Assembly (NCBI GenBank): GCA_030770535.1
Contig: JASVEC010000027.1
Coordinates: forward strand, 310,001 to 374,000
Origin: Batkoa obscura
Taxonomy: Eukaryota; Entomophthoromycota; Entomophthoromycetes; Entomophthorales; Batkoaceae
DNA: 64,000 bases
Reading direction: 5' to 3'
This document shows, piece after piece, positions 61,827 through 64,000 of the stretch. A program made the position numbers and the translations under genes. The notes beneath the pieces were generated by a model. It searched no databases and was not told the origin of the DNA. It saw nothing but the letters and a program-made list of their open reading frames with translations. The first letter of the stretch is position 1, and every line of letters starts with the position of its first letter.

Positions 61827-64000
61827 CTAATGATTTAACATTCTAAGATAACAATCTTTTAATAATGGAATAATTAAATGTGATTGTATCTTATTATTAT
61901 TAAAGTCTACTTCAATCATTTTTTCCATTTTATCTTCTTCCATTTCTTTTTCTTTATATTTAAATCCATTCCATAATCTCATTATTTGTTTATCACAATT
62001 AATTGCATTTAATTTATTATTTAATTTTAAATACATTGTTTTTGTAATAATAATATTTTCCTTCTTTATTTGTTGAATTAATTTCATTAAATAATAAAAT
62101 TCTTTATATTGAATACAAGCATATAATAAATAATAATAAATCAACAAATCATTTTTTACTCCCATCACCCCTCCCTTTTTAATATATTCAAATAATTCAA
62201 TTCCCTTTTGTAATTCTCCATTTTTTATTAAAGCATACATTGAACTTGAATAAATTAATTGTGAATATTTAGATGATATTATATTATTAATAATTTCATT
62301 AATATTACAACCATTTAATAAAATAGATGCCATTGGTAGTAAACTATATTGATTAGGTAATAATTGATATTTTTCAATCATTAATGTATAAGTAATATTA
62401 ATATAATTAATAAGTTGATATTGATTAAATAAATAAATAAAATGATTAAATATTGAAAGGTTAGGTACTAAATTAGAAGTAATTAAATCATTAAATATTA
62501 TTTCAATAATCTTTTTCTTTTCTTTTTCTTTTATATTATTATCTTCTATTTCATTATTATTTTTTAATCCATCTAATAAATGATAATAAGTCATTAAATT
62601 TGGTTGAATATTTTCATTTTTCATTTCTATATATAATTCAAATCCTTTCTTTACTTTTCCTAATTTACCTAATTGTCTTAAAAATAAATTATAAGTAATT
62701 TGATCTTTTTTAAATATATCATCTTCCATTATAATTACTCCACCCTCTTCTTTGATTCTATTTTCATTTAATTTCGTATACGCTTTAACCATACAAGAAT
62801 AAATAATTTGATTAATTGATATATTTTCTTGCTTAATTATTTGATATATCTTCCATAATTTATCCCATTGTTTTACTTTAGAATAACCATCCATTAATAT
62901 TGAATATTCAAATTCATTAGGTTGAATTCCTTTTTGTTTCATATCTAATAATATATTTTCAGCAAAAGAAAATTGTTGAATTGTTACATAAAATTTAATA
63001 AAATTACAATAAATATATTTATCTAATGGGAAAGAAGAGGCTTTGAGATTAAAATAAATCTTATTAACAATTTCAATTTGTTGACGTAAATACGGTTTCT
63101 TTTTATATGAAATAATATAATTATCATTAAATGGTAAAATACAACATTTTAATAAAATACTAAATGTATGTAAATCAGGTATTATATTCTTTTGTTTCAT
63201 ATCTATTAATACTTGTTGAATACCCTGCCAATATCTATATTGTGAAAATATTTGAAGAAACATATTTAATGTCCATGTATCTATTTTAATATTAGTTGAG
63301 AAAATAGAGGTATAAGTAGCTAATGCTAATTGAGGTTCGTTTCGTTTAAAATTTAATAAGACTTCTGCTGATAATGTGTATTGATCTTTCGATATATTTT
63401 CTGTTTTAAAATGATCTAAAGTCATTAAGCTACTTTCAATATCATTGAGTTGAACATAAGCAGAGAATAAATGATTCAATATAAAAGTATCTAAGGCATA
63501 CTGTTTTTTTACTAAATATTGAGCAAATTCAATAATATTATGATATTCTTTTAATTCTAAGCATGCTTTCAAATAATTTTGGATTTGTTTTTTGTCAATA
63601 TTATAATTTAATTTAATCATATCTTCAGTGATTATTTTAATATTATAACAATTTTCTTTAAATTCACAACATTGATATAAATAAATCATTCTTTCAAATA
63701 CTCTACTTTCCAACTCTTTTAGACTCTCAACTGAGACTTCTTTAATATCTAAATAACTTTCCCATACTTGTTCTAATTCAATTATTTGTTGAGATTTTAA
63801 TATTGATTTTAATTTTTTAATCCTTTTTTGTAATCGTAAATTTTGCCATTCTTCATTGGTATCTTGTTGAACTTTTAGTTGATTATTGCTTCGACTACGT
63901 GCTTGTCTCCTTAAACGAGAGTTGTCATATTCTATTGAAGACTCAGTAACGGATTTAAAAAAGTCGGTAGTTAGTTGGACAGAGGAAGAGGGGATGTGAG
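61827..64000 (-). CDS. Pentatricopeptide repeat (PPR) protein, 5' end outside window
   Basis: The frame is open from the window edge at 64000 to a stop at 61827, so at least 724 residues and no introns. The start codon is not in the window: the frame passes through the first apparent Met without a break. The N-terminal part seen is basic and helical (RRQARSRSNNQLKVQQD). From about 62100 to 63600 there are repeated 35-residue units of the PPR kind, such as DTFILNHLFSAYVQLNDIES, DTWTLNMFLQIFSQYRYWQG, DLHTFSILLKCC, NEFEYSILMDGYSKVKQWDK and NLMTYYHLLDGLKNN. Such proteins bind RNA, usually in mitochondria, for processing or translation. A mitochondrial presequence would be upstream of the window. 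Runs of Asn, Ile and Lys codons reflect the AT bias. Confidence 0.85.
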   Translation of the reverse strand, partial: HIPSSSVQLTTDFFKSVTESSIEYDNSRLRRQARSRSNNQLKVQQDTNEEWQNLRLQKRIKKLKSILKSQQIIELEQVWESYLDIKEVSVESLKELESRVFERMIYLYQCCEFKENCYNIKIITEDMIKLNYNIDKKQIQNYLKACLELKEYHNIIEFAQYLVKKQYALDTFILNHLFSAYVQLNDIESSLMTLDHFKTENISKDQYTLSAEVLLNFKRNEPQLALATYTSIFSTNIKIDTWTLNMFLQIFSQYRYWQGIQQVLIDMKQKNIIPDLHTFSILLKCCILPFNDNYIISYKKKPYLRQQIEIVNKIYFNLKASSFPLDKYIYCNFIKFYVTIQQFSFAENILLDMKQKGIQPNEFEYSILMDGYSKVKQWDKLWKIYQIIKQENISINQIIYSCMVKAYTKLNENRIKEEGGVIIMEDDIFKKDQITYNLFLRQLGKLGKVKKGFELYIEMKNENIQPNLMTYYHLLDGLKNNNEIEDNNIKEKEKKKIIEIIFNDLITSNLVPNLSIFNHFIYLFNQYQLINYINITYTLMIEKYQLLPNQYSLLPMASILLNGCNINEIINNIISSKYSQLIYSSSMYALIKNGELQKGIELFEYIKKGGVMGVKNDLLIYYYLLYACIQYKEFYYLMKLIQQIKKENIIITKTMYLKLNNKLNAINCDKQIMRLWNGFKYKEKEMEEDKMEKMIEVDFNNNKIQSHLIIPLLKDCYLRMLNH

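Overview
This is an AT-rich eukaryotic window. Most genes carry several short GT..AG introns, usually 45-80 nt, with GTAAG-type donors and TAG acceptors. A Zn2Cys6 transcription factor, an Ste7/MEK-type MAP2K, Pcf11, Slx9, Wss1, a PPR protein and a B-class-like P450 point to a fungus. A Groucho/TLE-type co-repressor and GDP-L-fucose synthase, the large number of F-box and kinase paralogues and the base composition suggest an early-diverging lineage; a Conidiobolus-like (Entomophthoromycotina) genome is my best guess. That is inference, because there is no rRNA or other marker in the window.

Layout. 1-1.7 kb: 3' part of an Ipi1/TEX10 gene. 1.7-4 kb: a structured GC-enriched segment and two short repeats. 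4-5.8 kb: zinc-cluster regulator. 5.9-11.5 kb: dense block of MAP2K (-), Slx9 (+), Wss1-like protease (+), CaMK-like kinase (-) and a small membrane protein (+). 13-14.6 kb: two broken copies of a small secreted-protein gene. 15.5-19.9 kb: two more copies of the CaMK-like kinase. 20.5-23.1 kb: Groucho/TLE. 24.6-28.6 kb: Pcf11 and dihydrofolate reductase. 28.7-35.3 kb: graveyard with a dead Ipi1 copy, a 1.1-kb inverted-repeat element, a dead DNA-transposase gene and a perfect 82-bp hairpin. 35.4-37.5 kb: RasGEF-like protein. 40.4-46.1 kb: one whole and two broken F-box genes. 46.6-52.2 kb: purine nucleoside phosphorylase, a coiled-coil protein and GDP-fucose synthase. 52.7-58.6 kb: two EF-hand genes, a decayed third, a P450 and a possible small membrane protein. 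58.8-64 kb: SCYL2-like pseudokinase and a PPR protein.

The intergenic space is seeded with one ~105-bp terminal-inverted-repeat element. I count 14 copies in 64 kb, none inside an intact gene. Gene families (kinases, F-box, EF-hand, Ipi1, secreted peptides) repeatedly show a live copy next to decaying ones, so local duplication followed by decay is the main theme. The best leads are the fungal Groucho/TLE gene, the short-repeat family, a 189-bp gene-conversion tract between two kinases, a 14-nt micro-exon inside the Wss1 metalloprotease motif, and two structured non-coding segments (about 1.96-2.22 kb and 42.33-42.50 kb). No CRISPR, rRNA or convincing tRNA gene was seen.
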